DNA of 58,567 nt from Collinsella aerofaciens (GCF_018785245.1 NZ_WQPL01000014.1:1-58567); one strand, 5' to 3'; shown: positions 18,145 through 29,480, counted from the stretch's first letter. A program made the numbers and translations. The notes: generated from the sequence alone by a model not told the origin.

Positions 18145-20886
18145 TTACTCGTCGAGGAGATCTTCTGGCATGTCGTTGCCGTCGCCTAGATCGACAGGGG
18201 TTTCTTCGGAAGCAGAGCCGTTTTCTGTGGCTTCGCCTTCGGGCCTCTCTTTGGCGGCCGTCATGCGGGCTACGGCGCAGATGCGGTCGTTGTCGTCGAC
18301 GGTCATCATCTTGACGCCCTGGGTAGCGCGGCCAGTCTGGCTGATCTCGTCGGTCTTGACGCGAATGACCGTCGCACCCTCCGTCACGATGAATAGCTCG
18401 TGCTGCGGGCCCACTGTCTTCATGGCCGCGAGGTTACCCTTACGCTCGGTCATTTGGATGGTGTAGACGCCCTGGCCGCCGCGATTCTGCTCCGGGTAGT
18501 CCGCAACCGGCGTGCGCTTGCCGTAGCCGCGCTCGGTGATGACGAACAGATCGCCGTTGCCGTTAGTGACTTCCATGCCCAGAACGCTCACGCCGTCCTT
18601 CAGACCGATACCGCGAACGCCGCTGGTATCGCGGCCGGTGGCGCGCACCTGCTCCTCGGAGAACATGATCGCCTTGCCCGCGGTGGTGGCCAGGATAATC
18701 TTGTCGCCCTCGCGCACGCGGCGCACGTTCAGCAGCGCGTCGTCGTCACGCAGGTTGATAGCGATCAGGCCGTCGCGACGGCTGCGGTCATATGCGCTCA
18801 TCACGGTCTTTTTGACCATGCCGCTCTTGGTGGCAAACATCAGGTACTCGTCGGCCGGGAACTCGCGGCAGCTGATGACGCTCGCGATCTTCTCGCCTTC
18901 CTCGAAGGGCAGCAGGTTGACGATCGCGGTACCGCGCGCCTGGCGCGTACCCACCGGCAGCTCGTGCACCTTCAGGCGATAGACCTTGCCCTTGCTCGAG
19001 AAGAACAGCACGTACTCGTGCGTGGACGCGATGAACATCTCATCGATAACGTCGTCCTCTTTGAGGTTGACGCCCGACACGCCCTTGCCACCGCGCTTCT
19101 GGGCACGGTAGGCAGCCACTGGGATACGCTTAACGTAGCCGGTGTGGGTGATGGTCACGACCATATCCTCGTCGGCGATGAGGTCCTCGACATCCAGGTC
19201 CTTCTCAACCTGGCTGATTTCGGTACGGCGCTTGTCGCCAAACTTCCTGGAGATCTCGCGCATCTCTTCCTTGATGACGCCCAGAATCTTCTCCTCGTGC
19301 GCCAGCAGGTCCTCGTAGTAGGCGATGGCGCGGCGCAGGCCGTCCAACTCTTCTTGGATCTTGTCGCGCTCCAGGCCGGTCAGGCGGCGCAGCTTCATCT
19401 CGAGGATGGCCGTGGTCTGCTCGGGCGTAAAGCCAAAGCGTTCGATCAGTCGGCTGCTGGCCTCGGAGTCGGTCTGCGAGGAGCGGATGATGCTGATGAC
19501 CTCGTCGATATGGTCAAGGGCCATCAGGTAGCCCTCGAGGATATGCGCGCGGGCCTGGGCCTTCTTAAGGTCGAAGCGGGTGCGGCGGGTGACGACGTCG
19601 ACCTGGTGGTCGATGTAGTGCTGCAGCATCTCGCGCAGGCTCAGGCATTTGGGAACGCCGTTGACGAGTGCCAGGTTGTTGGCGCCAAAGGTCGTCTGCA
19701 GCGAGGTGTACTTATACAGGTTGTTGAGCACGACCTGCGGAATGACGCCCTTCTTGAGCTCGATGACCAGACGGATGCCCTTCTGGTTGGACTCATCGCG
19801 CATATCCGAGATGCCCTCAATGCGCTTGTCGTTGACGAGTTGGGCGATCTTCTCCTGCAGGGTGCCCTTGTTGACCATGTAGGGAATCTCGGTAAAGACC
19901 AGGCGGCTGCGGCCGGTCTTGGTGGACTCCACATGTGCCTTGGCACGCACGGTAATGGAGCCGCGGCCGGTCTCGTAGCTCTGCTTAATGCCGGCGCTGC
20001 CCATGATGATGGCGCCGGTGGGGAAGTCCGGACCGGGCATGATCTGCATGAGCTCGTCGACGGTGGCGTCGGGGTTGTCGATCAGGTAGCAGGTGGCCTC
20101 GATCGCCTCGGTGAGGTTATGCGGGGCGATGTTGGTGGCCATGCCGACGGCGATGCCCTGGCTGCCGTTGACCAGCAGGTTGGGGAAGCGCGCAGGCAGT
20201 GCCACGGGCTCGGCGAGCGATTCGTCGTAGTTGGGCTGCCAGTCGACGGTATCCTTCTGCAAGTCACGCAGCAGTTCCATGGCGGGCTTGGCCAGGCGGC
20301 TCTCGGTGTAACGCATGGCCGCCGCGCCGTCGCCATCGATGTTGCCGAAGTTGCCGTGACCGTCGATGAGCGGCGTGCGCATGGAGAACCACTGCGCCAG
20401 GCGGACCATGGCCTCGTAGACCGCAAAGTCACCGTGCGGGTGGTACTTACCGATAACTTCGCCGACCGTCCAGGCCGACTTTTTGTGTGGGCGGTTGGGG
20501 TAGATGCCGCTCTCGTTCATCGCGTACAGGATGCGGCGGTGTACCGGCTTTAAGCCGTCGCGCACGTCCGGCAGGGCACGCGCTGTGATAACCGACATCG
20601 AATACTCGATGAACGACTGCTTCATCTCGCGACCGAACTCCGAAATCTGGAGCTGGCCGCCGTTGATGTCCTCGCCGGCCGAGGCGCCACGATCGACTTC
20701 GCCAAAGCTCTCCTCGAGCTCACCGTCGTCGTCCTCTTCCTCATCATCATCGGCATCGGGGTTATAGGCGTCCGGATCGCCGTCCTCGCCCTGCTCAGCA
20801 CGGGCAAGCAGGCGCTTCAGATCATCGGGCATACCGGCATCGCCGGCCTCGCCCATACCCTCGTTATTGTTGATATCGTCTGCCAC
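18145..20886 (-). CDS. gyrA: DNA gyrase subunit A
   Basis: The breakage-reunion subunit of gyrase, 913 residues. The catalytic Tyr lies in AAMRYTES and the GyrA box is QKRGGKG in the C-terminal beta-pinwheel domain. The first 80 residues are an acidic leader ([17 protein letters not shown]) before the usual GyrA start, and the last 50 are acidic too, so it is longer than most GyrA. In the quinolone-resistance region the sequence is [17 protein letters not shown]: Phe stands at the E. coli Ser83 position (codon TTT at 20425-20427) and Glu at Asp87. It follows gyrB by 11 nt and is co-transcribed with it. Confidence 0.97.
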   Translation of the reverse strand: MADDINNNEGMGEAGDAGMPDDLKRLLARAEQGEDGDPDAYNPDADDDEEEDDDGELEESFGEVDRGASAGEDINGGQLQISEFGREMKQSFIEYSMSVITARALPDVRDGLKPVHRRILYAMNESGIYPNRPHKKSAWTVGEVIGKYHPHGDFAVYEAMVRLAQWFSMRTPLIDGHGNFGNIDGDGAAAMRYTESRLAKPAMELLRDLQKDTVDWQPNYDESLAEPVALPARFPNLLVNGSQGIAVGMATNIAPHNLTEAIEATCYLIDNPDATVDELMQIMPGPDFPTGAIIMGSAGIKQSYETGRGSITVRAKAHVESTKTGRSRLVFTEIPYMVNKGTLQEKIAQLVNDKRIEGISDMRDESNQKGIRLVIELKKGVIPQVVLNNLYKYTSLQTTFGANNLALVNGVPKCLSLREMLQHYIDHQVDVVTRRTRFDLKKAQARAHILEGYLMALDHIDEVISIIRSSQTDSEASSRLIERFGFTPEQTTAILEMKLRRLTGLERDKIQEELDGLRRAIAYYEDLLAHEEKILGVIKEEMREISRKFGDKRRTEISQVEKDLDVEDLIADEDMVVTITHTGYVKRIPVAAYRAQKRGGKGVSGVNLKEDDVIDEMFIASTHEYVLFFSSKGKVYRLKVHELPVGTRQARGTAIVNLLPFEEGEKIASVISCREFPADEYLMFATKSGMVKKTVMSAYDRSRRDGLIAINLRDDDALLNVRRVREGDKIILATTAGKAIMFSEEQVRATGRDTSGVRGIGLKDGVSVLGMEVTNGNGDLFVITERGYGKRTPVADYPEQNRGGQGVYTIQMTERKGNLAAMKTVGPQHELFIVTEGATVIRVKTDEISQTGRATQGVKMMTVDDNDRICAVARMTAAKERPEGEATENGSASEETPVDLGDGNDMPEDLLDE

Positions 20887-20897
20887 GTTACCTCCTC

Positions 20898-22970
<2,073 letters not shown>

Positions 22971-22977
22971 TTATCGT

Positions 22978-23007
22978 AAAAAAATACCCTCGGGAACGAG
23001 GGTATTT
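22978..23007 (-). terminator. Intrinsic terminator of the dnaN-recF-DUF721 genes
   Basis: On the minus strand AAATACCCTCG-TTC-CCGAGGGTATTT is followed by more T. It separates DUF721 from gyrB, so gyrB-gyrA has its own promoter. Confidence 0.85.
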
Positions 23008-23033
23008 GGCTCTACAAGGCCACCAGATGCGAT

Positions 23034-23597
23034 TTAAGGCTCTTTTTTGCTTTGCACGCCCTTGGCCCACTCGGCACTGGCTCTCATGGCGTTCTCGAGG
23101 GCCTCGCGCAGTTTTTGGTCTTCGATGGGCGCCACTTGGCGCTCAATCTCGGTGCGCTCGGCATCGCTGAGGTCGGCGTGCGGAGCCGGCGGGCGCTCGG
23201 TCGTCGCCGGGCGCAGGCGCTCCTTGGCGGCGGGCGGCGTGTGACCGGGCGCGGTGGTTTTAAACACCAGGCCATCCACATGCGCACCGGCGCGCTCCAT
23301 GCGCGCGCGGATGATCTCGCGCAACAACGTCATTTCCTGCGTCCACGAGGGCGAGTCGAGATATACCAGCAGCTCATTGGACTCGGGCAGGTAGCGCAGG
23401 CCCGTCACATGCCGCCCCTCGCGCGTGCCCGAGCACACCGCGTTCCACGCGCGATAGACCGCGCGCGACTCCTCGGCGGCCTCCATCTGCGCACGGCGCT
23501 CAGGGGTCGCAGCCGCCAGGATGCGCTGGCGCTCTGCGTTCAAAAAGCCACTGAAGGCGACCGTTTCGCTCTCGCGCTCGTAATTAGCACGTCTCAC
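23034..23597 (-). CDS. DUF721 protein, DciA-like helicase loader candidate
   Basis: A 187-residue protein. Residues 45-110 form the DUF721 fold (VYRAWNAVCSG, LRYLPESNELLVYLDSPSWTQEM, LLREIIRARM), like DciA, which loads DnaB in bacteria lacking DnaC or DnaI. The rest is basic and Pro-rich, then acidic. It overlaps the recF end by 14 nt, the usual actinobacterial order recF-DUF721-gyrB. No DnaC/DnaI gene is seen in the window, which fits a DciA role, though this is inference. Confidence 0.82.
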   Translation of the reverse strand: MRRANYERESETVAFSGFLNAERQRILAAATPERRAQMEAAEESRAVYRAWNAVCSGTREGRHVTGLRYLPESNELLVYLDSPSWTQEMTLLREIIRARMERAGAHVDGLVFKTTAPGHTPPAAKERLRPATTERPPAPHADLSDAERTEIERQVAPIEDQKLREALENAMRASAEWAKGVQSKKEP

Positions 23598-24690
23598 CCA
23601 TGCTCACCACCTTGGCTCGATCAAGCAGGTCATCGGTAAAGTACCCCAGGTTGGTCGTGGTTATGACCGTCTGGATATCATCGCCGATCAGCCGCAGGAA
23701 AGCACCGCGGCGTTCGCCGTCGAGTTCGCTCATCACGTCGTCCAAAAGCAGCAGTGGGGCGGTGCCCAGGACATCGCGAGCCACGGCCACCTCCGCCACC
23801 TTCCAGGCCAAAACCAACGTTCGCTGCTGACCTTGGCTGGCAAATGAACGGGCGGAGCGACCCGCCACAGCAAACTCAATCTCGTCGCGATGCGGTCCCA
23901 CCAACGTCACGCCGCGGCGAATTTCCTCGTCGGCGTGCTCATCAAGGGCAGCCAGCATGCGCTCGTACGCCCAGCCCTTCAGCTCTTCTCGGTCCTCGGT
24001 CTGGGGCAAATCCCCCAGCGTGGACGCATAGGACACGTTGGCGGCTTCACCGGACGCCACTTGCCCGTAGGCAGTACGCACATGGCCCGCCAGCCGGTCG
24101 AGCAGGGCCAACCGGTGCACGAGCAGAGCCGCGCCCGCGCGGGCAATCGAATCGTTCCACGCGCCGAGCATCTCGCGGCAGCACCAGGCCTCCTTGAGCA
24201 AGGCGTTACGCTGGGTCACGCAGCGACCATAGGTGCTCGCAAGATCGGCATAGCGTGCGCTCAGTTGCATGCCAAAGTCGTCGAGGGCGGCGCGGCGCAC
24301 ACTGGCGCCTCGCTTAACCATGTCCAGATGGTCGGGGCAAAACAGCACGCTCGGCAGAACCCCGCGCACACCGGCGGCAGAGCATCTCTTGCCGTTGCGG
24401 CTAAACGAGCGTTTACCGTCCTCCGCGCTCAATCCCATATCAAGCACGCGGCCGTCGCCCTCGAGCCTCAGCTCGACCTTGCACGAGCCCACGCCGTCAT
24501 GGACGAGCTCGGCTGCGGTCGGATGCCTAAACGAGGCGCCGCTCGTCAGCAGCTGCAGCGCCTCTATGAGATTGGTCTTTCCCGCCGCGTTGGGTCCCGC
24601 AAGTATCGTCACGCCCTCGTCCAGGGCAAGGCGATAGCTATCGAAGCTGCGGTAGTGCGCGACGGAAAGATCGCGGGCGAACATGGTCAT
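23584..24690 (-). CDS. recF: DNA replication and repair protein RecF
   Basis: An SMC-like ATPase that helps RecA load at gaps, about 368 residues. Walker A is GPNAAGKTNLIEA; the late motifs are FASQGQQRTLVLAWKVAE (signature) and LLLLDDVMSELD (Walker B). The start could be the ATG at 24690 (MTMFARDL) or 24684 (MFARDL); the preceding open frame is non-homologous and overlaps dnaN. It starts about 10 nt after the dnaN stop, so the genes are co-transcribed. Confidence 0.95.
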   Translation of the reverse strand: MTMFARDLSVAHYRSFDSYRLALDEGVTILAGPNAAGKTNLIEALQLLTSGASFRHPTAAELVHDGVGSCKVELRLEGDGRVLDMGLSAEDGKRSFSRNGKRCSAAGVRGVLPSVLFCPDHLDMVKRGASVRRAALDDFGMQLSARYADLASTYGRCVTQRNALLKEAWCCREMLGAWNDSIARAGAALLVHRLALLDRLAGHVRTAYGQVASGEAANVSYASTLGDLPQTEDREELKGWAYERMLAALDEHADEEIRRGVTLVGPHRDEIEFAVAGRSARSFASQGQQRTLVLAWKVAEVAVARDVLGTAPLLLLDDVMSELDGERRGAFLRLIGDDIQTVITTTNLGYFTDDLLDRAKVVSMGETC

Positions 24691-24700
24691 AGGGCAGTTG

Positions 24701-25804
24701 CTAGATGCGGACCGGCATGACCAGGTACAGGTAGTTGATCTTGTCGTAGGACTTGAAGATGCCCGCCTGCGAGTAGCTCTTGAGCTCCAGCGTGATCTCC
24801 TTCTCCTTGGACAGGGCATTGAGGCAGCCGAAGATGTAGTGGTAGTTGAAGGCGATGGTGCCCGACTCGCCCTCGGCCTCGACATCGATCGTCTCCTGCG
24901 CAAGGTCCTGGTCATTGGAAATGGAGGACAGGCCCATCTGCCCGTTCTCGACATCGATCTCGAACTTGACGGCGGGGTTGGCGCTCGCGATAACGGCCAC
25001 GCGCTTGAGGGCGGCGTTAAAGGCGGCGACGTCGATCTTGACGCTCGTCACGCACGAATCGGGGATGAGCTGCTTGTAGTTGGGGTACACGCCCTCGATG
25101 CGGCGCGACACGTAGGTGGTGTTGCCGGCCTCGAAGACAACCTGGGTGTCGGTAGCCCCGATCATGATGGTCGCCTGACTGGCCATGATGTTCAGCGCGT
25201 CGTTAAACGCGTCAGCCGGAACGTTGAGTTCAAAGGAACCCTCGAGAGTCGAGGTCTCGACCTGTGTATCGCACACGGCCAAGCGGAAGGAATCGGTCGC
25301 CACCAGGCGCACGGTGTTGTTCTCGACCTTCATGTGCACGCCACCCAAGATGGGGCGGGCCTTGTCGGTCGAGGTGACGCGCCACACACGGCCGACCATC
25401 TCGGACAAGATATCGGTCGGCAGTTCCACGGCGCTCTCGATGGCATAGGCTGGAAACTCGGGGAAGTCATTGGCATCGAGCGTGTTCAGACGGAACGAGC
25501 TCTTCTCGCAACCAATCAGCACCTGGCGCTCGGACAGCTCAAAGGTGACCGGGGCATCGGGGAGGGTCTTGGTGATATTGGAGAGCATCTTGCAGGGGAT
25601 AACCATCTCGCCCTCTTCTTCGACATGCGCCGCGATACGATGGCGGATTGAGATGGTGTAGTTAGAGGTCTGGAATTCCAAGATGCCGTCTTGGGCCTTA
25701 ACGAGCACGCCCGACAGGATGGGAAGGGTGGATGCCGAAGCGACACCCTTCATAACGACGCCGATGGCTTGTGTAAGCGAGCTCTGGCTGACGGTAAACT
25801 TCAT
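24701..25804 (-). CDS. dnaN: DNA polymerase III sliding clamp (beta subunit)
   Basis: A 367-residue clamp with three repeated domains, starting MKFTVSQSSLTQAIGVVMKGVA. The C-terminal end YLVMPVRI matches the family (usually ...PMRL). No premature stops or insertions. Downstream of dnaA and separated from it by a 238-bp spacer with origin-like sequence. Confidence 0.97.
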   Translation of the reverse strand: MKFTVSQSSLTQAIGVVMKGVASASTLPILSGVLVKAQDGILEFQTSNYTISIRHRIAAHVEEEGEMVIPCKMLSNITKTLPDAPVTFELSERQVLIGCEKSSFRLNTLDANDFPEFPAYAIESAVELPTDILSEMVGRVWRVTSTDKARPILGGVHMKVENNTVRLVATDSFRLAVCDTQVETSTLEGSFELNVPADAFNDALNIMASQATIMIGATDTQVVFEAGNTTYVSRRIEGVYPNYKQLIPDSCVTSVKIDVAAFNAALKRVAVIASANPAVKFEIDVENGQMGLSSISNDQDLAQETIDVEAEGESGTIAFNYHYIFGCLNALSKEKEITLELKSYSQAGIFKSYDKINYLYLVMPVRI

Positions 25805-26042
25805 CTTTTAATACCTTTCTATAGATATAAATATCTTAATAATAGTAATAGCACTGACGAAACTGTTGATTACTCACAAAGACGCAGGTCAGACCCAGAA
25901 AGAGAATCGACAGCAACCTGTGTGCAACAGGGGTGGTTTTCCACGTTCAAAACCTGCGCAAAACTTTTCATCACCGCGGGTTGGGTTTTAGACACCTTAT
26001 GCCCGTGGTTTCGACAAGTTTTCAACAGGTGTCTCTATTTCC
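25805..26042. other. oriC: Origin-like spacer between dnaA and dnaN, with AT-rich unwinding region
   Basis: Next to dnaN lies an AT-rich tract (about 25805-25851). Within it, 25837-25851 reads TAA TAA TAG TAA TAG, five tandem copies of the 5'-TA(A/G) triplet that matches the DnaA-trio of bacterial origins. On its 3' side are DnaA-box-like 9-mers: TGTTGATTA (25864-25872), TTTTCCACG (25937-25945) and TTTTCAACA (26019-26027). The layout (trio, then boxes at its 3' side) is the one expected for the basal unwinding system. The origin is inferred; gene polarity supports it. Confidence 0.65.
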
Positions 26043-27767
26043 CTACGAGCGCAGTGTTATTTTATCGCGCAGCGACTTGAGGTCTTCGGTGACGGTGCGG
26101 TCTTCCTGAATCATCTTCTGGACCTTTTTGTAGCTCGTGCTGACGGTCGAGTGGTTGCGGTTGCCAAATTCGGCGCCCACCGCCGTGGTCGTCATCTCGC
26201 ACATCTCGATAGCCAGGTAGATAGCGATATGGCGTGCTTTGGCGATATTGGCGTTGCGACGCGGGCCGATGAGCTCCTCGTGCGTCACGCCGTACTGCTC
26301 TTCAATGACGGACTGAACCGTTTGCACGTTGATCTTTTTGGCCGATGTGTCGAAGTACTGGCTGGCAATGGCGTCGATATCGTCAAAGGTGAGCTCCCCG
26401 CCCTCGCGCTCGCGGTCGCCCGCCTCGCCGGCGCAGCGCTCGCAAAAGCTCTCGAGTTCGCGGATGTTGGTGCCCGAGACTTCGGCCATGTGTTTAAAGT
26501 GCTCGTCGGTCAGGTGCCCGCCGTCGCCCCCATAGGCCGCCAGCAGCGAGTCGTCGCCTGCCTCGGGAGCGGCGACGATGGTGTTCTCGTAATAGCGCTG
26601 CAAGATCTTGTATTTCATCTCGTAGCTGGGCTCTGCGACCAGGCAGAGCATGCCGGCGTTGAAGCGGCTGGTCAGACGCTCATCCATGCTCAGGTCCTTG
26701 GGGGCGCGGTCTGCCGCGATGACGACCTTCTTGTTGTTGCGGATGAACTCGTCCATGAGCTGGAAAAAGTAGTCCACGCTCGCGCGCTTGCCGATGATGT
26801 TTTGGATGTCATCGATGATGAGCACGTCCACGCCGTGGTACGCCTGCATGATGGGGGCGTTGCTCTTCTTTTGGCGGTCGAACTCGGTCATCAGGTCGTC
26901 CAGATATGCCTGGGAGTTGGCATACTTGACCTTGATCTCGGGCGACTTCTCGGCGAGCTCGTTTTTGATGGCAAGCAGCAGGTGCGTCTTGCCCAGGCCC
27001 GATTTGCCGTAGATGAACAGCGATGTGCACGTGCCGCGCTCGTCCGCGAGGGCGGCAAACTTGAGTGCCGAGCGATAGGCATGGCTGTTCTCGGGGCCGT
27101 AGACAAAGTTCTCAAAGGTGAATTTTGAGTTCGCGGCGAGTGGGGCTCCATCCGTATTCTGCTCGGCCGGCACGGTCGGCGCTGGCATGGGTGAAGCGGG
27201 GGCCGCAGCTTGCGTGGATTTAGTCGGCGCTCCGCCCTTCATCTGGTTCATCATGCGACGAAAATCATCGGCCGAGAGCGTGTTCTTGATTGCAATGCCC
27301 GAATCCGCGCCCGCCGCTGCGTCGTGAGCGATGGGCATGTGCGTGACGGGTGCATTCGTTGACGTCGCTGCCGCGGTCGGCAACGGTGCCATGGTTTCAC
27401 GGGAAACATCGCTGTGCTGGTGCTCGATTGTCGGCACGTCGCCTGCGGAGGCCGGCACCGCCGGGGAAGCAGCGGGAGCCGTGGCGGGCGCCGTCGCGGC
27501 AGCGGATTCCGTCGCGGCGCCTTGCGGTGCCACGATGTCGAGCGCAATCGGTGCAAAGGCGATTTCTTCCAGATAGGCCTCAATAGTCGGCTGATGCTTT
27601 TTGAGCTGCGCGATGGCAAAGCGCGAGGGGGCCTCGATCGTGAGCGTATCTTCGGTCAGGCTTATGGCGCGCGATTGCCCCAGCATGTTGATGAGGCGTG
27701 CATCTTGGCCGTCGCGCTGACAAAAGGCGATGGCATCCCCCAGGATGATGCTTGCTTCCTCGTCCAC
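26043..27767 (-). CDS. dnaA: Chromosomal replication initiator DnaA
   Basis: A 574-residue initiator, longer than the usual 440-470 because domain II is a long Ala/Pro/Thr linker (about residues 85-215). The AAA+ domain has Walker A YGKSGLGKTHLL, Walker B VLIIDDIQNI and sensor ADRAPKDL. Domain IV ends with the DNA-binding signature GNRNHSTVS where most DnaA have GGRDHTTV: the base-contacting Asp is Asn. The coding strand also contains a parS-like 16-mer at 27393-27408. It lies downstream of a GHKL protein gene, not directly next to rpmH. Confidence 0.95.
   Translation of the reverse strand: MDEEASIILGDAIAFCQRDGQDARLINMLGQSRAISLTEDTLTIEAPSRFAIAQLKKHQPTIEAYLEEIAFAPIALDIVAPQGAATESAAATAPATAPAASPAVPASAGDVPTIEHQHSDVSRETMAPLPTAAATSTNAPVTHMPIAHDAAAGADSGIAIKNTLSADDFRRMMNQMKGGAPTKSTQAAAPASPMPAPTVPAEQNTDGAPLAANSKFTFENFVYGPENSHAYRSALKFAALADERGTCTSLFIYGKSGLGKTHLLLAIKNELAEKSPEIKVKYANSQAYLDDLMTEFDRQKKSNAPIMQAYHGVDVLIIDDIQNIIGKRASVDYFFQLMDEFIRNNKKVVIAADRAPKDLSMDERLTSRFNAGMLCLVAEPSYEMKYKILQRYYENTIVAAPEAGDDSLLAAYGGDGGHLTDEHFKHMAEVSGTNIRELESFCERCAGEAGDREREGGELTFDDIDAIASQYFDTSAKKINVQTVQSVIEEQYGVTHEELIGPRRNANIAKARHIAIYLAIEMCEMTTTAVGAEFGNRNHSTVSTSYKKVQKMIQEDRTVTEDLKSLRDKITLRS
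27393..27408 (-). promoter_or_regulatory. parS-like site inside dnaA
   Basis: On the minus strand this reads TGTTTCCCGTGAAACC, 14 of 16 matches to the perfect parS sites at 32.4-32.5 kb. It encodes part of DVSRET in the disordered domain II linker. Confidence 0.5.
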
Positions 27768-27782
27768 TGTCTCTCCCGTTCT

Positions 27783-29135
27783 TTAGCTCTGAGCTCGCAC
27801 GCGAGCGGCGCCGAGTTCGGTCAGATGGTATTTCTGGCCATGCTTGATGACCAAGCCGGCCTGCGCCAAGTCATTGAGTGTGCGTGACCAAGTGGGGGCC
27901 GAGTTTCCAAACGTCCTCGCCAGATCGGTTGCACCGCACGCTTGATTTTGCGCCAGATAGCCCAGCGCGGCGTTGCCGCGATCGCTTACGAACACGTCCG
28001 GTTGTGGCTGCGCATACTGATTTGCTGCATTAGGATACACCATTTGAGCTGCTGGTTGTTGAGAACTCTGCATCGGCGGCATTTGCTGTTGAAAACTTTG
28101 AGGCCACTGTTGGTAAGGCTGTGGAGGCATCTGCTGGGTCCAAGGGTTGTACTGCTGCTGCGGCATCTGCTGGTACGGCTGCTGATATCCCTGCTGGTAC
28201 TGCTGCGGGAACTGCTGGCCATACCCCAGTGGCGGCATCTGCTGATATGGATATCCCTGTTGGTACGGCTGATAGCCCATTTGCTGGCCACCCGGCGCCC
28301 CCGTCGCCTGCTGCATTGCTGCTGCATCCTGATCAGCCAGCGGCATGGCCTCTGGCATGTTTGGCGGCATCGACATAGATGCCGCCTGGGGTTCTTGTGT
28401 AGGAGGCATTCCGGGCTGCTGCATCTGTCCCACGGTGGGCTGCATCTGCTGCGCTGCCATGGGCTGCTGCGCAAAAGCTCCCGGCAGGGGATATGTGGGC
28501 TGCTCCGTCTCGGGCCGCACGGCAGCGCCGCGTCCGCCGGCACGCTCGATTTCCTGCACGCGTTTAGGGTTCAGACTTACCGTAACCACGGTGCCGTTGC
28601 CCATGTTGTCCTCGATGGATACGGCACCGCCGGCGTTTTCCAAATACTCCTGCACCATGGGAAACCCTGCTCCGGTTCCACGGATATAGCGCTTCATCTT
28701 GCTGTTTGCGCTGGTAACGCCAAAGTCGAAAGCACGTTCCTTGTCGTCGATGCCGGGTCCTTGGTCAGCAAAGCGGATGGTGTCTCCGCCGTCCAGAATC
28801 GAGATGATGGGCTCGGCAAAGTGTGCGTGGATAAAGTTTTCGACAATCTCGCGGATGACCATGAGCGAGATATGGCCACCTTGTTCTTTCATGCACTGGT
28901 AGACGGTGTTGGTCGTCTCTTCCAAATACGTGCGGACATCTTGCGGATCAATGACGATCACCCGCGGTGTCGACAGCATGTCGTCATAGACGGCGATGCG
29001 CGCGGCGTACATGGCTTTTGGCGCCTGCGTGGTCGTCTGCTCGCCTTCCGCACGCTCTTCGCGCACGCCGGTGATGTGCTCGTTGTCGGGTGCCGGGTCT
29101 CCGGAATCGACCATGGTGTAAAAGTCGTCAGACAT
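27783..29135 (-). CDS. GHKL ATPase fused to a winged-helix domain, origin-proximal
   Basis: A 450-residue protein of unknown role. Residues 70-190 form a histidine-kinase-like ATPase fold: N box EIVENFIHAHF (96-106), G1 box DQGPGID (124-130), G2 box GTGAGFPMVQ (153-162), G3 GNGT (179-182). No dimerisation/phosphoacceptor His domain and no membrane segment is present. Residues 200-380 are a Gln/Pro/Met/Tyr-rich low-complexity linker. The last 65 residues look like a winged helix (NQACGATDLARTFG, TWSRTLNDLAQAGLVIKHG, YHLTELGAARV). Relatives with this ATPase type include SpoIIAB-like anti-sigma kinases. It is the only gene between dnaA and the putative origin sequence and is read in the dnaA direction. 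Confidence 0.75.
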   Translation of the reverse strand: MSDDFYTMVDSGDPAPDNEHITGVREERAEGEQTTTQAPKAMYAARIAVYDDMLSTPRVIVIDPQDVRTYLEETTNTVYQCMKEQGGHISLMVIREIVENFIHAHFAEPIISILDGGDTIRFADQGPGIDDKERAFDFGVTSANSKMKRYIRGTGAGFPMVQEYLENAGGAVSIEDNMGNGTVVTVSLNPKRVQEIERAGGRGAAVRPETEQPTYPLPGAFAQQPMAAQQMQPTVGQMQQPGMPPTQEPQAASMSMPPNMPEAMPLADQDAAAMQQATGAPGGQQMGYQPYQQGYPYQQMPPLGYGQQFPQQYQQGYQQPYQQMPQQQYNPWTQQMPPQPYQQWPQSFQQQMPPMQSSQQPAAQMVYPNAANQYAQPQPDVFVSDRGNAALGYLAQNQACGATDLARTFGNSAPTWSRTLNDLAQAGLVIKHGQKYHLTELGAARVRAQS

Positions 29136-29310
29136 GCCGCTCGCAATCTTTCAAAAGGTTTCGAACAAATAGTAGCTCACCGTGCAACGTTTCTCATCTT
29201 TCGACAACTTTTCAAAACTTGTTGAAAACTTTGGAAAACGGGCGAAAAGTTCTCAACATTGCCAACATGACCTGTTGAAAACTCGATGAAATATCGTGAA
29301 AGGTTGCCAT
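29136..29310. other. oriC: DnaA-box-like cluster between the GHKL gene and rpmH
   Basis: In 175 nt there are several related 9-mers: TTTCGAACA (29159-29167), TGTTGAAAA (29220-29228 and 29273-29281) and TTCTCAACA (29250-29258), plus near matches such as TTTTCAAAA. CCTGTTGAAAACT occurs here and, inverted, in the dnaA-dnaN spacer. The strand bias switches at this point. Together with the dnaA-dnaN spacer it suggests a bipartite origin, as in Bacillus. Confidence 0.6.
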
Positions 29311-29378
29311 GAGGCGCAAATTTCGGTTGTGCTTATGGGGGAACCGTGTGAACTGCGCAACCTTTTACCTTTGATTTC

Positions 29379-29408
29379 TTGACATTTGAACATTGATTTC
29401 CCTACAAT
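29379..29408 (+). promoter_or_regulatory. Promoter of rpmH-rnpA
   Basis: TTGACA (29379-29384), an 18-nt spacer and TACAAT (29403-29408), about 70 nt before rpmH. Confidence 0.8.
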
Positions 29409-29480
29409 CTTCAAGCTCACGTGTCTATATCTGCGTCCGCGTCCCCGCGGACACTCGAAATGCAGCAGGAGGAACTTAAG

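Noticed and set aside
28000-28520. Gln/Pro/Met-rich repeats in the GHKL gene as a possible CRISPR or minisatellite array
   Set aside because: The DNA periodicity comes from codons for a low-complexity linker; there are no fixed-length repeats with unique spacers.
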